Assembly (NCBI RefSeq): GCF_020076305.1
Contig: NZ_JAIQXE010000001.1
Location: 620,001 to 684,000 of the forward strand
Direction: 5' to 3'
DNA: 64,000 bases
Source: Flavihumibacter profundi
GTDB taxonomy: Bacteria > Bacteroidota > Bacteroidia > Chitinophagales > Chitinophagaceae
The first letter of the stretch is position 1. Each line of letters opens with the position of its first letter. Below are positions 52,213 to 62,152 of the stretch, piece by piece. The position numbers were made by a program, and so were the translations under genes. The notes beneath the pieces were generated by a model. It saw only the letters and a list, made by a program, of their open reading frames with translations. It did not search any database and was not told the origin of the DNA.

Positions 52213-54936
52213 ATGGAAAAGCAGAGACTCCAGGAAGCAAGAGAAAATAAACTCCCATGGAAAAAATGGGGGCCTTACCTGAGTGAACGCCAGTGGGGTA
52301 CTGTGCGTGAGGACTATAGCGAAAATGGTGATGCCTGGAATTTCTTCACCCACGATCATGCCCGCTCGCGTGCATACCGTTGGGGTGAGGATGGTATCGC
52401 CGGCATTTCCGATGACAAACAGCATCTCTGCTTTGCATTAGCCCTGTGGAATGGGAAAGATCCCATCCTCAAGGAGCGTATGTTCGGATTGACCAACAGC
52501 CAGGGTAACCATGGGGAAGATGTAAAGGAATATTATTTCTACCTCGACAGTACACCGACGCACTCTTACATGAAAATGTTGTACAAGTACCCGCAGGCGG
52601 CTTATCCTTATCTTGACCTTGAACAAGTGAACAGCCGGCGTTCACGCGAAGAGATGGAGTACGAACTCCTCGATACCGGTATATTTAATGAGAACCGGTA
52701 TTTCGATGTCTTCGTCGAGTATGCTAAAGCCGGACCTGAAGATATACTGGTGAAAATCAGCGCAGCTAACCGTGGGCCTGAAGCAGCTGAACTGCACCTG
52801 GTGCCAACACTCTGGTTCCGGAACGACTGGTCAGCCTGGATCGCAGAATCTAACAGGGCCGAAGTGAAACCAAACCTCCGGCAGGTTAATGCAAAACCAG
52901 GTATTAGCGCTATCACAGCAAGCCATCCACTACTGGGTGAATTCATATTAGCCTGTGATGCCGATGTGCCTTTGTTATTTACAGAAAATGAAACGAACCA
53001 TGAAAGACTTTTTCCTGGATCCAAAAACGAAAGCCCGCATGTTAAGGATGGCATAAATGATTATGTTGTATATGGCAACGCGGGTGCTGTGAACCCCGAA
53101 AAGCAGGGTACAAAAGCTGCAGCGCATTATACCGTAAATATCGGTGCCGGCCAGACTTCAGTGATCAGGTTGCGACTTACAAAAAATCCGGCAGAAATTA
53201 AGGACAGCCCGTTCGGGCTTAATTTTGAAAAGATTTTTGCGGATAGGTTAAACGAAGCCAATGCATTTTATAAGTCAGTCACACCGCCATCAATAAGCGA
53301 AGACAAGGCCAATGTAATGCGCCAGGCGCTTGCGGGTATGCTATGGAGCAAACAGTTCTTCTTTTTTGACGGCGATAACTGGCTGGATGAACACAATTCC
53401 AATCCCCTGCATAAAGGCTATAAAAACGCCCGGAATTCTGAGTGGTACCATATGCTGAACGAGGACGTTATTTCCATGCCCGATAAATGGGAATATCCCT
53501 GGTATGCGGCGTGGGACCTGGCTTTCCACACATTACCCATATCAATAGTGGACCCCGATTTCTCCAAAAATCAATTGGAGCTGATGCTAAGAGGGGCATA
53601 TATGCACCCTAACGGCCAGATGCCTGCATACGAATGGAATTTCAGCGATGTGAATCCTCCGGTACATGCATGGGCGACCTTGTTCCTGCACCGCACTGAG
53701 CAGGCCCTGCGCGGTGAAACAGATATTGAATTCCTCAAGTCGACTTTCAATAAGTTGTTGCTGAATTTCACCTGGTGGGTGAACAGGAAGGACCGCTATG
53801 GTAAGAACGTATTCGAAGGAGGTTTCCTGGGCCTTGACAATATCGGTGTTTTCGACCGCAGCGCACCATTGCCCACCGGTGGCAGCCTGGAGCAGGCGGA
53901 TGGCACTGCCTGGATGGCACTTTTCAGCCAGAATATGCTGGAGCTCGCAGCAGAAGTCGCTGCCCAGGACCCCAGTTATGAACCGATGGTTTTCAAGTTC
54001 ATCGAACACTTCTTTTTTATCGCCGCGGCTATGAACCAGCCGGGGGATGAAAGTATGTGGGATGAAGAAGACGGATTCTATTATGACCTGCTCCGGTTAC
54101 CCGATGGCAGTGCCCATCGGCTTAAAGTGCGGTCAATGGTGGGATTGCTGCCATTGTGTGCCAGTACTGTCATAGAAGAATACCAGCGGAAGCGACTGCC
54201 GAAGTCGATGGCTACTATAGGAGAACGTTTGCGCCGTATGCCTGAACTTAAAACATCCATCCATCCTACCGGTGAAGGTAATTTGGGGGTAGCCAATAGG
54301 GGTATCCTCGCCCTTGTGAACCCGGATCGCCTGCGCCGCATCCTTACGAAGATGCTGGATGAGAATGAGTTCCTGGGACCTCACGGCATCCGTTCGATCT
54401 CTAAATTCCACAAAGACCATCCGTTCGTTTTCAACGTCAATGGCCAGGAGTACCGGGTAGACTACCTTCCGGCCGAATCTAATACGGGTATGTTCGGTGG
54501 TAACTCCAACTGGCGCGGACCGGTATGGATGCCTGTAAATGTTATGATCATCAGGGCACTGCTCAACTACTACCTGTATTACGGCGACAATTTCAAGATC
54601 GAATGCCCGACAGGGTCTGGTAATATGATGAACCTGTTTGAAGTTTCAAAAGAAATCGGCGACCGGCTTACCAGCACTTTTTTGCTGGATGAAAAGGGCA
54701 GGCGACCAGTCTATGGCGGAACAGAAAAGTTCCAGACTGATCCCAACTGGCGTGATAATATCCTCTTTTATGAGTACTTCCATGGCGACAATGGTGCCGG
54801 GCTTGGTGCCAGCCACCAAACCGGATGGACCGGTGTCGTAGCCAAAATTATCCAGCTTTATGGAATGATGGATCCAATCCAGGCGCTTAACACTGGTAAG
54901 GAGTCTGCATTTTTAAAAAAAACGGACAAGAGCTGA
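52213..54936 (+). CDS. GH63-like glucosidase (MGH1-type), cytoplasmic
   Basis: The 907-residue protein has no signal peptide and starts with KLPWKKWGPYLSERQWGTVREDYS, the typical N-terminus of bacterial 'glucosidase' proteins related to GH63 mannosyl-oligosaccharide glucosidases. The (alpha/alpha)6 barrel shows YPWYAAWDLAFHTLPIS, AYEWNFSDVNPPVHAWA, GNSNWRGPVWMPVN (about 763-776) and SHQTGWTG (about 867-874), including conserved Asp and Glu candidates. Family members hydrolyse alpha-glucosides; the physiological substrate of this cytoplasmic subgroup is not settled. It follows the DUF2490 gene by 40 bp. Confidence 0.88.
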   Translation: MEKQRLQEARENKLPWKKWGPYLSERQWGTVREDYSENGDAWNFFTHDHARSRAYRWGEDGIAGISDDKQHLCFALALWNGKDPILKERMFGLTNSQGNHGEDVKEYYFYLDSTPTHSYMKMLYKYPQAAYPYLDLEQVNSRRSREEMEYELLDTGIFNENRYFDVFVEYAKAGPEDILVKISAANRGPEAAELHLVPTLWFRNDWSAWIAESNRAEVKPNLRQVNAKPGISAITASHPLLGEFILACDADVPLLFTENETNHERLFPGSKNESPHVKDGINDYVVYGNAGAVNPEKQGTKAAAHYTVNIGAGQTSVIRLRLTKNPAEIKDSPFGLNFEKIFADRLNEANAFYKSVTPPSISEDKANVMRQALAGMLWSKQFFFFDGDNWLDEHNSNPLHKGYKNARNSEWYHMLNEDVISMPDKWEYPWYAAWDLAFHTLPISIVDPDFSKNQLELMLRGAYMHPNGQMPAYEWNFSDVNPPVHAWATLFLHRTEQALRGETDIEFLKSTFNKLLLNFTWWVNRKDRYGKNVFEGGFLGLDNIGVFDRSAPLPTGGSLEQADGTAWMALFSQNMLELAAEVAAQDPSYEPMVFKFIEHFFFIAAAMNQPGDESMWDEEDGFYYDLLRLPDGSAHRLKVRSMVGLLPLCASTVIEEYQRKRLPKSMATIGERLRRMPELKTSIHPTGEGNLGVANRGILALVNPDRLRRILTKMLDENEFLGPHGIRSISKFHKDHPFVFNVNGQEYRVDYLPAESNTGMFGGNSNWRGPVWMPVNVMIIRALLNYYLYYGDNFKIECPTGSGNMMNLFEVSKEIGDRLTSTFLLDEKGRRPVYGGTEKFQTDPNWRDNILFYEYFHGDNGAGLGASHQTGWTGVVAKIIQLYGMMDPIQALNTGKESAFLKKTDKS

Positions 54937-54971
54937 AAGAGATTGAAAGTCAGAAGTGAAATAAGTATCAA

Positions 54972-56486
54972 ATGAATTCAAAACAAATTATTTGTTGTTG
55001 CGGCATCTTCTTATCAACCTTATTTATGAAAACTACTTATGGCCAGAAGGCCCCGAAGTTAAAAATGACCACGAATATTCCTGCCGGGATCGCATTGCCG
55101 GATAAAGTGCAGACACGCCTGGGAACACTTAAATTTTTTGATGGGTTTCCCGATAAGGCATCAGTCAGCATACTTTATGATAACCTGGATTTCCAGCGGG
55201 CTGTGCAGGCCTATTTACTGGCACTTCCAGCAGTTAATGTAATGGGACTGAGGGAAGGTTTGACGAAACTTGGACCACCCAATTTCACTATTCCCACTTT
55301 CGAATCCATGATGGATTCCCGGTCCCTGTTTCTGACAGCCAATGCAAACACCGCATACACGTGGATTTGGATTAATCTTCATGATGGTCCACTGGTGGCA
55401 GAGGTTCCCCCCATGATCCTGGGGATGATTGACGATTTCTGGTTCCGTTATGTTACGGACATTGGTATCGTTGGTCCCGACAAGGGACAAGGAGGCAAGT
55501 ACTTGTTATTGCCTCCCGGCTATAAGGGCGAAGTTCCGGATGGTTACCATGTTGTGCGGGTTCCTACCTATGAGTCTATTCTCGTTTGGCGCAATTTCCC
55601 GGTGAATGGAAATATCGAACCTGCAATTGAAAAGCTAAAAAGCCTGACAAAGATTTACCCGCTTGCAGCGTCAGCAAAGCCAAAGGCGAATACTTTTGTA
55701 AATGTTTCAGGGAAAGATTTCAGCACTATCGCACCAGCAGATTATACCTTCTGGGAATACCTTAATGTGGTAGTTCAAAATGAACCTGTTGAATCCATCG
55801 ACCCCGTAACCCTGGGCTTTTTTGCCGCTATAGGTATCGAAAAAGGGAAGCCTTTCGCACCAGACGAGCGCATGAAGAAGATTCTTACTGAGGCCGCATT
55901 GGTAGGAGATGCCACGGCCCGGACATTAACCTACCAGAGTCGCATTCCAGAAGCATTTTATTATCCTAACAGTACCTGGCGGCAATGGTTAGGTGGTTAT
56001 AGGTTCGAGTCGCAACCCGGTGTGAGCTACCTGGATGCCGCTGCATTTTTCTATTTCTATGCCACAGGTGTAACGCCTGCTATGGAAGCGAAGATGGTTG
56101 GGCAGGGCTCCCAATATGCAGTTGGAATTGTGGATGCTAAGGGCAATCCATTGGATGGTGGCAAAAACTACCGCTTACATGTACTACCCAAAGTTCCGGT
56201 AAAGGATTTCTGGTCGGTTATCTTATATGATAACCAAACGCGTTCCATGCTCCAGACCGACCAGAAATTCCCGATGGTAACCAGTCAAAATAAAAATTTA
56301 ATTGTTAACCAGGATGGATCTGTTGATGTCTACTTTGGGCCTAAAGCACCGGCAGGCATGGAAAACAACTGGATACAAACAATTCCTGGCAAAGGCTGGA
56401 ATACATTATTCCGCCTTTACGGGCCGCTGGAGCCCTGGTTCGATAAAACCTGGAAATTATCTGAGATAGATGAGGTGAAGGGGTAA
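54972..56486 (+). CDS. DUF1254/DUF1214 exported protein
   Basis: The 504-residue protein has a signal peptide (ending near TYGQ, residue 25). The N-terminal DUF1254 domain includes FDGFPDKASVSILYDNLDFQRAVQAYL (here FQRAVQAYLLALPAVN) and NANTAYTWIWINLHDGPLVAEVPP. The C-terminal DUF1214 domain includes DGGKNYRLHVLPKVPVKDFWSVILYDNQTRSM and YFGPKAPAGMENNWIQTIPGKGW. This pair is widespread and often called a 'murein/lipid-linked' or unknown envelope protein, but no activity is proven. It lies 35 bp after the glucosidase gene. Confidence 0.88.
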   Translation: MNSKQIICCCGIFLSTLFMKTTYGQKAPKLKMTTNIPAGIALPDKVQTRLGTLKFFDGFPDKASVSILYDNLDFQRAVQAYLLALPAVNVMGLREGLTKLGPPNFTIPTFESMMDSRSLFLTANANTAYTWIWINLHDGPLVAEVPPMILGMIDDFWFRYVTDIGIVGPDKGQGGKYLLLPPGYKGEVPDGYHVVRVPTYESILVWRNFPVNGNIEPAIEKLKSLTKIYPLAASAKPKANTFVNVSGKDFSTIAPADYTFWEYLNVVVQNEPVESIDPVTLGFFAAIGIEKGKPFAPDERMKKILTEAALVGDATARTLTYQSRIPEAFYYPNSTWRQWLGGYRFESQPGVSYLDAAAFFYFYATGVTPAMEAKMVGQGSQYAVGIVDAKGNPLDGGKNYRLHVLPKVPVKDFWSVILYDNQTRSMLQTDQKFPMVTSQNKNLIVNQDGSVDVYFGPKAPAGMENNWIQTIPGKGWNTLFRLYGPLEPWFDKTWKLSEIDEVKG

Positions 56487-56526
56487 AAAACCTGATGCAA
56501 TAAAATGCAATGATCCTCTCCGTAGC

Positions 56527-56534
56527 TATATTTG
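56527..56534 (+). promoter_or_regulatory. Candidate -7 promoter element for the sorbosone-dehydrogenase-like gene
   Basis: The sequence TATATTTG matches the Bacteroidota -7 consensus TAnnTTTG exactly and lies 18 bp before the ATG at 56553. No clear -33 TTG is visible at the expected distance. Confidence 0.4.
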
Positions 56535-56552
56535 CGCCTACTTAAATAGGAT

Positions 56553-57809
56553 ATGAAAAAAATAGCAATTGCATCAGGTTTTTTCTTAATAACTGTATTG
56601 GTCTCTTTCGTGGCAAATGCCCAGGCTGGTAAAGCAAAAGGTATACAGGTAATGGCTGCGCCGGTAGATGCGAAGCTCGTCCTGCCCGCAGGATTTTCTT
56701 CTACGATAGTCGCTGACGGTGTAGCAGGAGCAAGGCATATTGCGGTTAGCCGGCAGGGTGGTATTTATATTAAACTGGCATGGCTGAACGAAGGCAAAGG
56801 CATCGTTTATTTGAAAGATACCAACCACGATGGCCTGTTTGACCAGCAGCAACTATTCGGCAATTACCCGGGTACAGGTATCTGCATCCGCGACAATTAT
56901 TTATATGCCTCGTCGAATGATGACGTCTACCGTTATGCGCTTGACAAGAACGGGGAAGTGCTGCATCCAGACCAGCCGGAGAAAATCATCACCGGACTGG
57001 TTAACCACGACCGCGATAATTCCAAATCGATCACGACCGATGGCAAGGGACATATTTATGTGAATGTTGGTTCCTACTCGAATTCCTGCCTGCTGGATCC
57101 CAATTCCAAAAAGGCGCCGAATCCCTGTCCCTTGCTGGATTCCGTGGGTGGCATCTGGCAGTTTAATACGGCTAAATTGAACCAGCACCAGGGTGATGGT
57201 GTTCATTATGCCACCGGCTTCAAAAATGTAGTGGGACTGGATTGGAACAGCCAGGTAAATGCCCTTTATATTATGGAGCATAACCGCGGCCAGTTGCATG
57301 AACTTTATCCAGAATATTATACCGAAGAACAGGGCGATTTAACTGCCGCGGAAACCATGTATAAAGTAACCAAAGGATCCACTGGCGGTTGGCCCTATGT
57401 GTATTACGACCACTTCCAGCATAAGCAGATATTATCACCGGAATATGGAGGTGATGGTAAGAAAACGGCGACCAAAAAATACCAGGACCCGACCATGGCG
57501 TTCCCCGCACACCTTGCGCCAAATGGCTTATTGTTCTATACCGGCAACCAGTTCCCCGCGAAGTATAAAAATGGGGCTTTCATTGCCTTCCATGGCCGCT
57601 CCGCCCAATTGAAGAAAGGCTACCTGGTGGCTTTTGTGCCGATGAAGAATGGCCAGCCTTCAGGACCCTGGGAAATCTTTGCCGATAATATTATGCTGGA
57701 AAAGGAACTGCACAAACCCTGCGGATTGGCACAAGGTCCGGATGGCTCGCTTTATGTAACGGATGATACCAATGGCCGGATTTATAAGATCAGTTATAAG
57801 AAAGGATGA
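56553..57809 (+). CDS. Sorbosone/glucose dehydrogenase-like six-bladed propeller protein
   Basis: The 418-residue protein has a signal peptide (MKKIAIASGFFLI...NAQA). The propeller resembles PQQ-dependent soluble sugar dehydrogenases and L-sorbosone dehydrogenases: LVLPAGFSSTIVADGVAGARHIAVS, HIYVNVGSYSNSC, VHYATGFKNVVGLDWNSQ, IMEHNRGQLHELYPEYY and a C-terminal PCGLAQGPDGSLYVTDDTNGRIYKI. No CxxCH heme motif is present. It would oxidise an aldose or its derivative in the periplasm if it binds PQQ. It follows the DUF1254 gene by 66 bp but has its own candidate promoter. Confidence 0.85.
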   Translation: MKKIAIASGFFLITVLVSFVANAQAGKAKGIQVMAAPVDAKLVLPAGFSSTIVADGVAGARHIAVSRQGGIYIKLAWLNEGKGIVYLKDTNHDGLFDQQQLFGNYPGTGICIRDNYLYASSNDDVYRYALDKNGEVLHPDQPEKIITGLVNHDRDNSKSITTDGKGHIYVNVGSYSNSCLLDPNSKKAPNPCPLLDSVGGIWQFNTAKLNQHQGDGVHYATGFKNVVGLDWNSQVNALYIMEHNRGQLHELYPEYYTEEQGDLTAAETMYKVTKGSTGGWPYVYYDHFQHKQILSPEYGGDGKKTATKKYQDPTMAFPAHLAPNGLLFYTGNQFPAKYKNGAFIAFHGRSAQLKKGYLVAFVPMKNGQPSGPWEIFADNIMLEKELHKPCGLAQGPDGSLYVTDDTNGRIYKISYKKG

Positions 57810-57817
57810 TTTCGGGG

Positions 57818-58867
57818 CTATTGAATTATTTTGTTGGCGACTGATTTTGCGGACTGTATAGCACCATCCATGTACCCGCCGTATTGCGTGCTTGTTTCAG
57901 TTCCCGACAGGAATAATTTGTTGTTCATATAGTTATCCTGGAATATAGCATGACCATTTTTGTGATGCGGCGGCAGGAAACTATCATTACCTGAAGTAAT
58001 GAATTGGTCATTCCATATTTTATCCTGGTAGCTGGTAAAACCCTTAGCGGTTTCGCCAAAATAATGCGCCAGTTGCCCGATAACTTTTGCCTGGCGTTCT
58101 TCCCGGGTGTAATGAAATGCACTTCCATTTAAAAAACCTTTTAGTGCAAAAGCGGAATCCTTAAAATCTGAGTGGTCGTAAATTTCTGTGGCTAACCCTG
58201 ATTGGCTGAAGATGGTTCCGGAGAATCCTTTTTCCCTCCAGAAAGGTGTTGCATATTCTACGGCAAACTTAACCGATCCGCTCATCCAGGTTTGCACTTC
58301 CTGCATTGTTGCGGCAACCTGCGCTGGTAATGCCGGGAGAAACTGCACAGTGTTAATAAGCACCTTAGGAGGGATAGTTGACACCAGGGTTTTGCACCGG
58401 TATACCTTATTGAGGCTGTCTGTAACGCAGATATGGTCACCTTCGTCGGTGATCCGGGCAACAACCGTATTTAGTTGAATGGTATCGGGGCCAATGATTT
58501 GGCTCAGCCTGTCAATGATTGCGCAGGTGCCGTTTTTAATCCGGTAATAAGGGGAATCTGCAGCGGGAATAAAGAATTGTTGCGGGGGTTCAAAAGACAT
58601 GGCTTCAAAAAGCGCTATGCCTTCATCGTGTTGTTTAAAAAAGCCGATTTGCAATTCAGCCAGCAATTCCTGTACATGCAGGTGCTGGTTACCGAACCAG
58701 GTGGCGCCCATTTCCATTGGTGTATCCAGTTTGCCGTAAATCGTTTGAATTCTTCCTCCCAACCGGCTTTTGGCTTCCAGTATCCTGCACTTTATGTTTT
58801 TTTGCTTAAGGTAATAAGCAGTGGACAAGCCGCTTAATCCAGCCCCTAATATGATAATATCCTCCAT
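57818..58867 (-). CDS. Flavin-containing amine oxidase family protein
   Basis: The 349-residue protein begins with the FAD-binding motif DIIILGAGLSGLSTAYYL, LEAKSRLGGRIQT and the conserved MEMGATWFGNQH. It ends with the C-terminal amine oxidase pattern LFLSGTETSTQYGGYMDGAIQSAKSVA. The protein is somewhat shorter than monoamine oxidases (about 450) but appears complete. No signal peptide is present. It is convergent with the sorbosone-dehydrogenase-like gene (8 bp apart) and divergent from the NTF2-like gene at 58944. The amine substrate is unknown. Confidence 0.9.
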   Translation of the reverse strand: MEDIIILGAGLSGLSTAYYLKQKNIKCRILEAKSRLGGRIQTIYGKLDTPMEMGATWFGNQHLHVQELLAELQIGFFKQHDEGIALFEAMSFEPPQQFFIPAADSPYYRIKNGTCAIIDRLSQIIGPDTIQLNTVVARITDEGDHICVTDSLNKVYRCKTLVSTIPPKVLINTVQFLPALPAQVAATMQEVQTWMSGSVKFAVEYATPFWREKGFSGTIFSQSGLATEIYDHSDFKDSAFALKGFLNGSAFHYTREERQAKVIGQLAHYFGETAKGFTSYQDKIWNDQFITSGNDSFLPPHHKNGHAIFQDNYMNNKLFLSGTETSTQYGGYMDGAIQSAKSVANKIIQ

Positions 58868-58943
58868 TCTTTTACCAACAACTTTCGGGTTAAAAAGTTA
58901 GGGAACCGGCAATATAAAATACATGAACCTTTAATTATTCTCT

Positions 58944-59444
58944 ATGAGCAAATTCAGCAGCTTTATAATATGCCTTTTACTCCTGGTATTTAAACAGGCA
59001 GATTGTCTTGCACAGCAGCATTATGAATATCCTTTGACCAAAAATTACCAGCCCGATGATCCCCAATTATATGAGACCATTGTCCGGTTGGACAGCCTCT
59101 TTTTCAATGCCTACAATACCTGTACGGTTAACCTCGATAAGTACGCCGCTTTCTATGCAGAGGATATAGAGTTCTACCACGACAAGGGAGGATTAATGAC
59201 TTCAAAAAAGGAACTGGTTGAAGCCACAAAAAAGAATATCTGCGGCAAAGTGACCCGCGAACTGGTAAAAGGCAGCATAGAGGTATATCCCATTAAAGAT
59301 TACGGAGCCATAGAAATTGGCTTACACAGTTTTCACAACAACACCGAACCTTCAGGTGCACCGTCAAAAGTTGGCCGGTTCATGGTGATCTGGCACAACG
59401 ATAAAGGCAGCTGGAAAATAGCCAGGGTGGTAAGCCTGCATTGA
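58944..59444 (+). CDS. NTF2-like (DUF4440) exported protein
   Basis: The 166-residue protein has a signal peptide ending near CLAQQ (about residue 24). The DUF4440/NTF2-like domain shows LYETIVRLDSLFFNAYNTCTVNLDKYAAFYAEDIEFYHD-type N-terminal helices (here DSLFFNAYNTC and KYAAFYAEDIEFYHDKGG) and a C-terminal GRFMVIWHNDKGSWKIARVVSLH. It is the second of three NTF2-like genes in the window. The product is probably periplasmic; no ligand is known. The gene ends just before the repeat-bearing intergenic region. Confidence 0.87.
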   Translation: MSKFSSFIICLLLLVFKQADCLAQQHYEYPLTKNYQPDDPQLYETIVRLDSLFFNAYNTCTVNLDKYAAFYAEDIEFYHDKGGLMTSKKELVEATKKNICGKVTRELVKGSIEVYPIKDYGAIEIGLHSFHNNTEPSGAPSKVGRFMVIWHNDKGSWKIARVVSLH

Positions 59445-59540
59445 CCTAACCATTCGGGAAATCCGGATTATTCCAGTTTTCATACTGTCGTTCCCTTTTG
59501 CAATTCCGGGTCCACCTGCCAATGATTTTCCGGGAACAGG

Positions 59541-59643
59541 CCTCTTTGGCTCCCCGATACTACCTCTTTGGGTCCTCTTTGGGTCCTCGGCCCCGGAGGT
59601 CTTTCCGAGGACCCAAAGAGGACCCAAAGAGGAGGCAAAGAGG
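59541..59643. repeat. Long perfect inverted repeat built of 11-bp units
   Basis: Two perfect 28-bp arms (59563-59590 and 59605-59632) are separated by 14 nt. Each arm is itself two 11-bp units of CCTCTTTGGGT plus CCTCGG (or the complement). Outer 8-bp arms (59541-59548 and 59636-59643) extend the pairing past a bulge. The stem is G+C-rich and lies between the 3' ends of convergent genes, so it can end transcription from both sides. It could also be a mobile REP-like element. Confidence 0.9.
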
Positions 59644-59669
59644 TGTTTTCGAGGTAAAACAGACATTCA

Positions 59670-59720
59670 TCACAGGAATGAGTATAGCCCGTCACAGGAA
59701 TGGGTACAGACCGTCACATA
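59670..59720. repeat. 22-bp tandem repeat
   Basis: Units at 59670-59691 and 59692-59713 match at 19 of 22 positions (TCACAGGAATG core), followed by a third partial copy (TCACATA). It begins 27 bp beyond the inverted repeat in the same intergenic region. Its role is unknown. Confidence 0.75.
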
Positions 59721-59893
59721 ATTGAAGAAAAATAGTGGTTGTGGTTTGATTTTTGTTACCGGAAAATTCAAAGGCTCCCTCAGTAAAGAACTTGTATTCC
59801 GTGAGTGGGTGCTGTAACACCGGCCCAGGCAAAAACCCAGGTAAACCCATCGCAGGCAAATTGCAGAATCCATTATCGGTTAATGTCTGATTT

Positions 59894-60502
59894 TTATGGT
59901 GCTTCATTAATTACTTTTATTTTCTGCAACCATTTCTTCACTTTGGTTTCTGCCTCTTTGGCCTTTTCATCTTTGATAACAAGATACTGGCCATCTCTTT
60001 CCGCCCCAGCCGTTATTGCAAATCCTTCGAGTATCTTGCTGTCAGGGCAAAGCTCCTTTACAGTTTCGAAACCACTTCCTACACCATAGCCAGCATTTGT
60101 ATTGAAAGGGATTACCGTTTTCCCGCTTAGGTTATACTGGTGTAAAAAGCTTTTCATCGGTGGCGGCATCTTCATATCCCAGGTAGGAAAGCCCACAAAT
60201 ACAAGATCATATTTTTGAATGCTGTCAATCCTGGTTTTTAATGGTGGTAAATAACCTGTCTCATTTTCATTTACCACCTGTTGTACGGTGGCCTTGTAAT
60301 TTTCGGGATAAGGCTTTTCCAACTCAAGTGCAACCAATGTACCGCCAGTATTTTTATGAATGATTTCTGCAATTGCTTTTGTATTGTTTGTCCGTGACAA
60401 ATACACTATCAATATTTTTTTTGAAAATACAGTTTGTGCGTGGGTGCAACCGTATGCAATACATAGGTTGAAGATTGCCGATAGAACAACAACATTTTTC
60501 AT
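59894..60502 (-). CDS. Exported flavodoxin-like protein
   Basis: The 202-residue protein starts with a signal peptide containing AYGCTHAQ; Cys19 could be a lipobox Cys or the peptide may be Sec-cleaved after HAQ. The flavodoxin fold follows, with the FMN phosphate loop ILIVYLSRTNNTKAIAEII, DLVFVGFPTWDMKMPPPM and IPFNTNAGYGVGSG. Flavodoxins are normally cytoplasmic electron carriers; this exported type resembles the flavodoxin_4 family of Bacteroidota. It is downstream of the DUF4440 and aldo/keto reductase genes on the same strand and could be part of a small redox or detoxification group. Confidence 0.87.
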   Translation of the reverse strand: MKNVVVLSAIFNLCIAYGCTHAQTVFSKKILIVYLSRTNNTKAIAEIIHKNTGGTLVALELEKPYPENYKATVQQVVNENETGYLPPLKTRIDSIQKYDLVFVGFPTWDMKMPPPMKSFLHQYNLSGKTVIPFNTNAGYGVGSGFETVKELCPDSKILEGFAITAGAERDGQYLVIKDEKAKEAETKVKKWLQKIKVINEAP

Positions 60503-60723
60503 TTCGGTAATTCTTTATTGTCTTTGTGGTGATTTAAAAACGCATTTTTGCCTGGCAGATTCCGACCGGTTTCCTGGTCGATATTCCAGCCGAACTTTGT
60601 TTCGAATTGATAAAAGCGCTTCACCGGGAATTCGTTCTACTTCAAAATGACTGTATACCCCGGCTAAGGTCAAGCCAGGTTTTAAAAGGTTCCATGGATT
60701 CAAATAATTCAGGTTCGCGTTAA

Positions 60724-61236
60724 TTAATGTTGCGGCTGAGGCTGGTTGTTATCATTGCTATTCAATTTAACGGGCCTCATCAAATGTGAGAAAGTGAGTG
60801 ACCCCATCTTCCATTTGCCATTTTCTTTGAGGTATACCTCAGTGACCATAAAAGGATTGGTGACTTCGCGTCCGCCAACTACTGCCACGAGGTCAATGTC
60901 ATTCAACAGGATAGCGGTGTTGCCGAACATGTTCACTATAACTGCGTAAACCTCGGCTTTCTTATACCAGATACCCCCGCTTTTTATAGTGGCAAGCTCC
61001 TGGGTTTTTCCCCAGGTTCCTCCCATGTGGATGAACATGGATTTTTCATCAAACAGCACATTTAAGGAGTCTACATTCTTGTCAGCCATCCAATTCCATT
61101 TCTGTTTTGAAAGGTTGATAATTTCCTGTTGTTCAGGTGTAATTTTCGCGGCAGTTTTAATTGTTTCGGTTGGCTGTGCATAGGACGATTGCACACCTGT
61201 AATTACCAGGAACAGTCCAAGAAGTAATGATTTCAT
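60724..61236 (-). CDS. NTF2-like (DUF4440) exported protein
   Basis: The 170-residue protein has a signal peptide ending near SSYAQ (about residue 21). The DUF4440 pattern is EIINLSKQKWNWMADKNVDSLNVLFDEKSMFIHMGG (here KQKWNWMADKNVDSL and KSMFIHMGGTWG), then EVYAVIVNMFGNTAILLNDID and a C-terminal TEVYLKENGKWKMGSLTFSHL. It lies 18 bp downstream of the aldo/keto reductase gene and 221 bp upstream of the flavodoxin gene. That gap holds no supported gene. The function is unknown; the family includes ketosteroid-isomerase-like folds. Confidence 0.87.
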   Translation of the reverse strand: MKSLLLGLFLVITGVQSSYAQPTETIKTAAKITPEQQEIINLSKQKWNWMADKNVDSLNVLFDEKSMFIHMGGTWGKTQELATIKSGGIWYKKAEVYAVIVNMFGNTAILLNDIDLVAVVGGREVTNPFMVTEVYLKENGKWKMGSLTFSHLMRPVKLNSNDNNQPQPQH

Positions 61237-61254
61237 AATTTATTTTTTAGTGTA

Positions 61255-62133
<879 letters not shown>

Positions 62134-62152
62134 CTACCTATTTGACTGCGCA

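Larger units (their letters stand above)
59445..59893. other. 449-bp intergenic region between convergent genes
   Basis: No convincing gene lies here; the short frames across it are generated by the repeats. It holds a long inverted repeat (59541-59643) and a 22-bp tandem repeat (59670-59720). Beyond about 59730 I see nothing recognisable. Confidence 0.7.

Noticed and set aside
59364-59725. Several frames of 71-100 codons over the repeat region
   Set aside because: They exist because the inverted repeat and 11-bp units lack stops in several frames on both strands; the translations are low-complexity and match no family.
60515-60703. 62-codon minus-strand frame between flavodoxin and DUF4440 genes
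   Set aside because: No signal, domain or ribosome-binding cue; composition unlike neighbouring genes. It could be decayed sequence, but nothing supports a gene.
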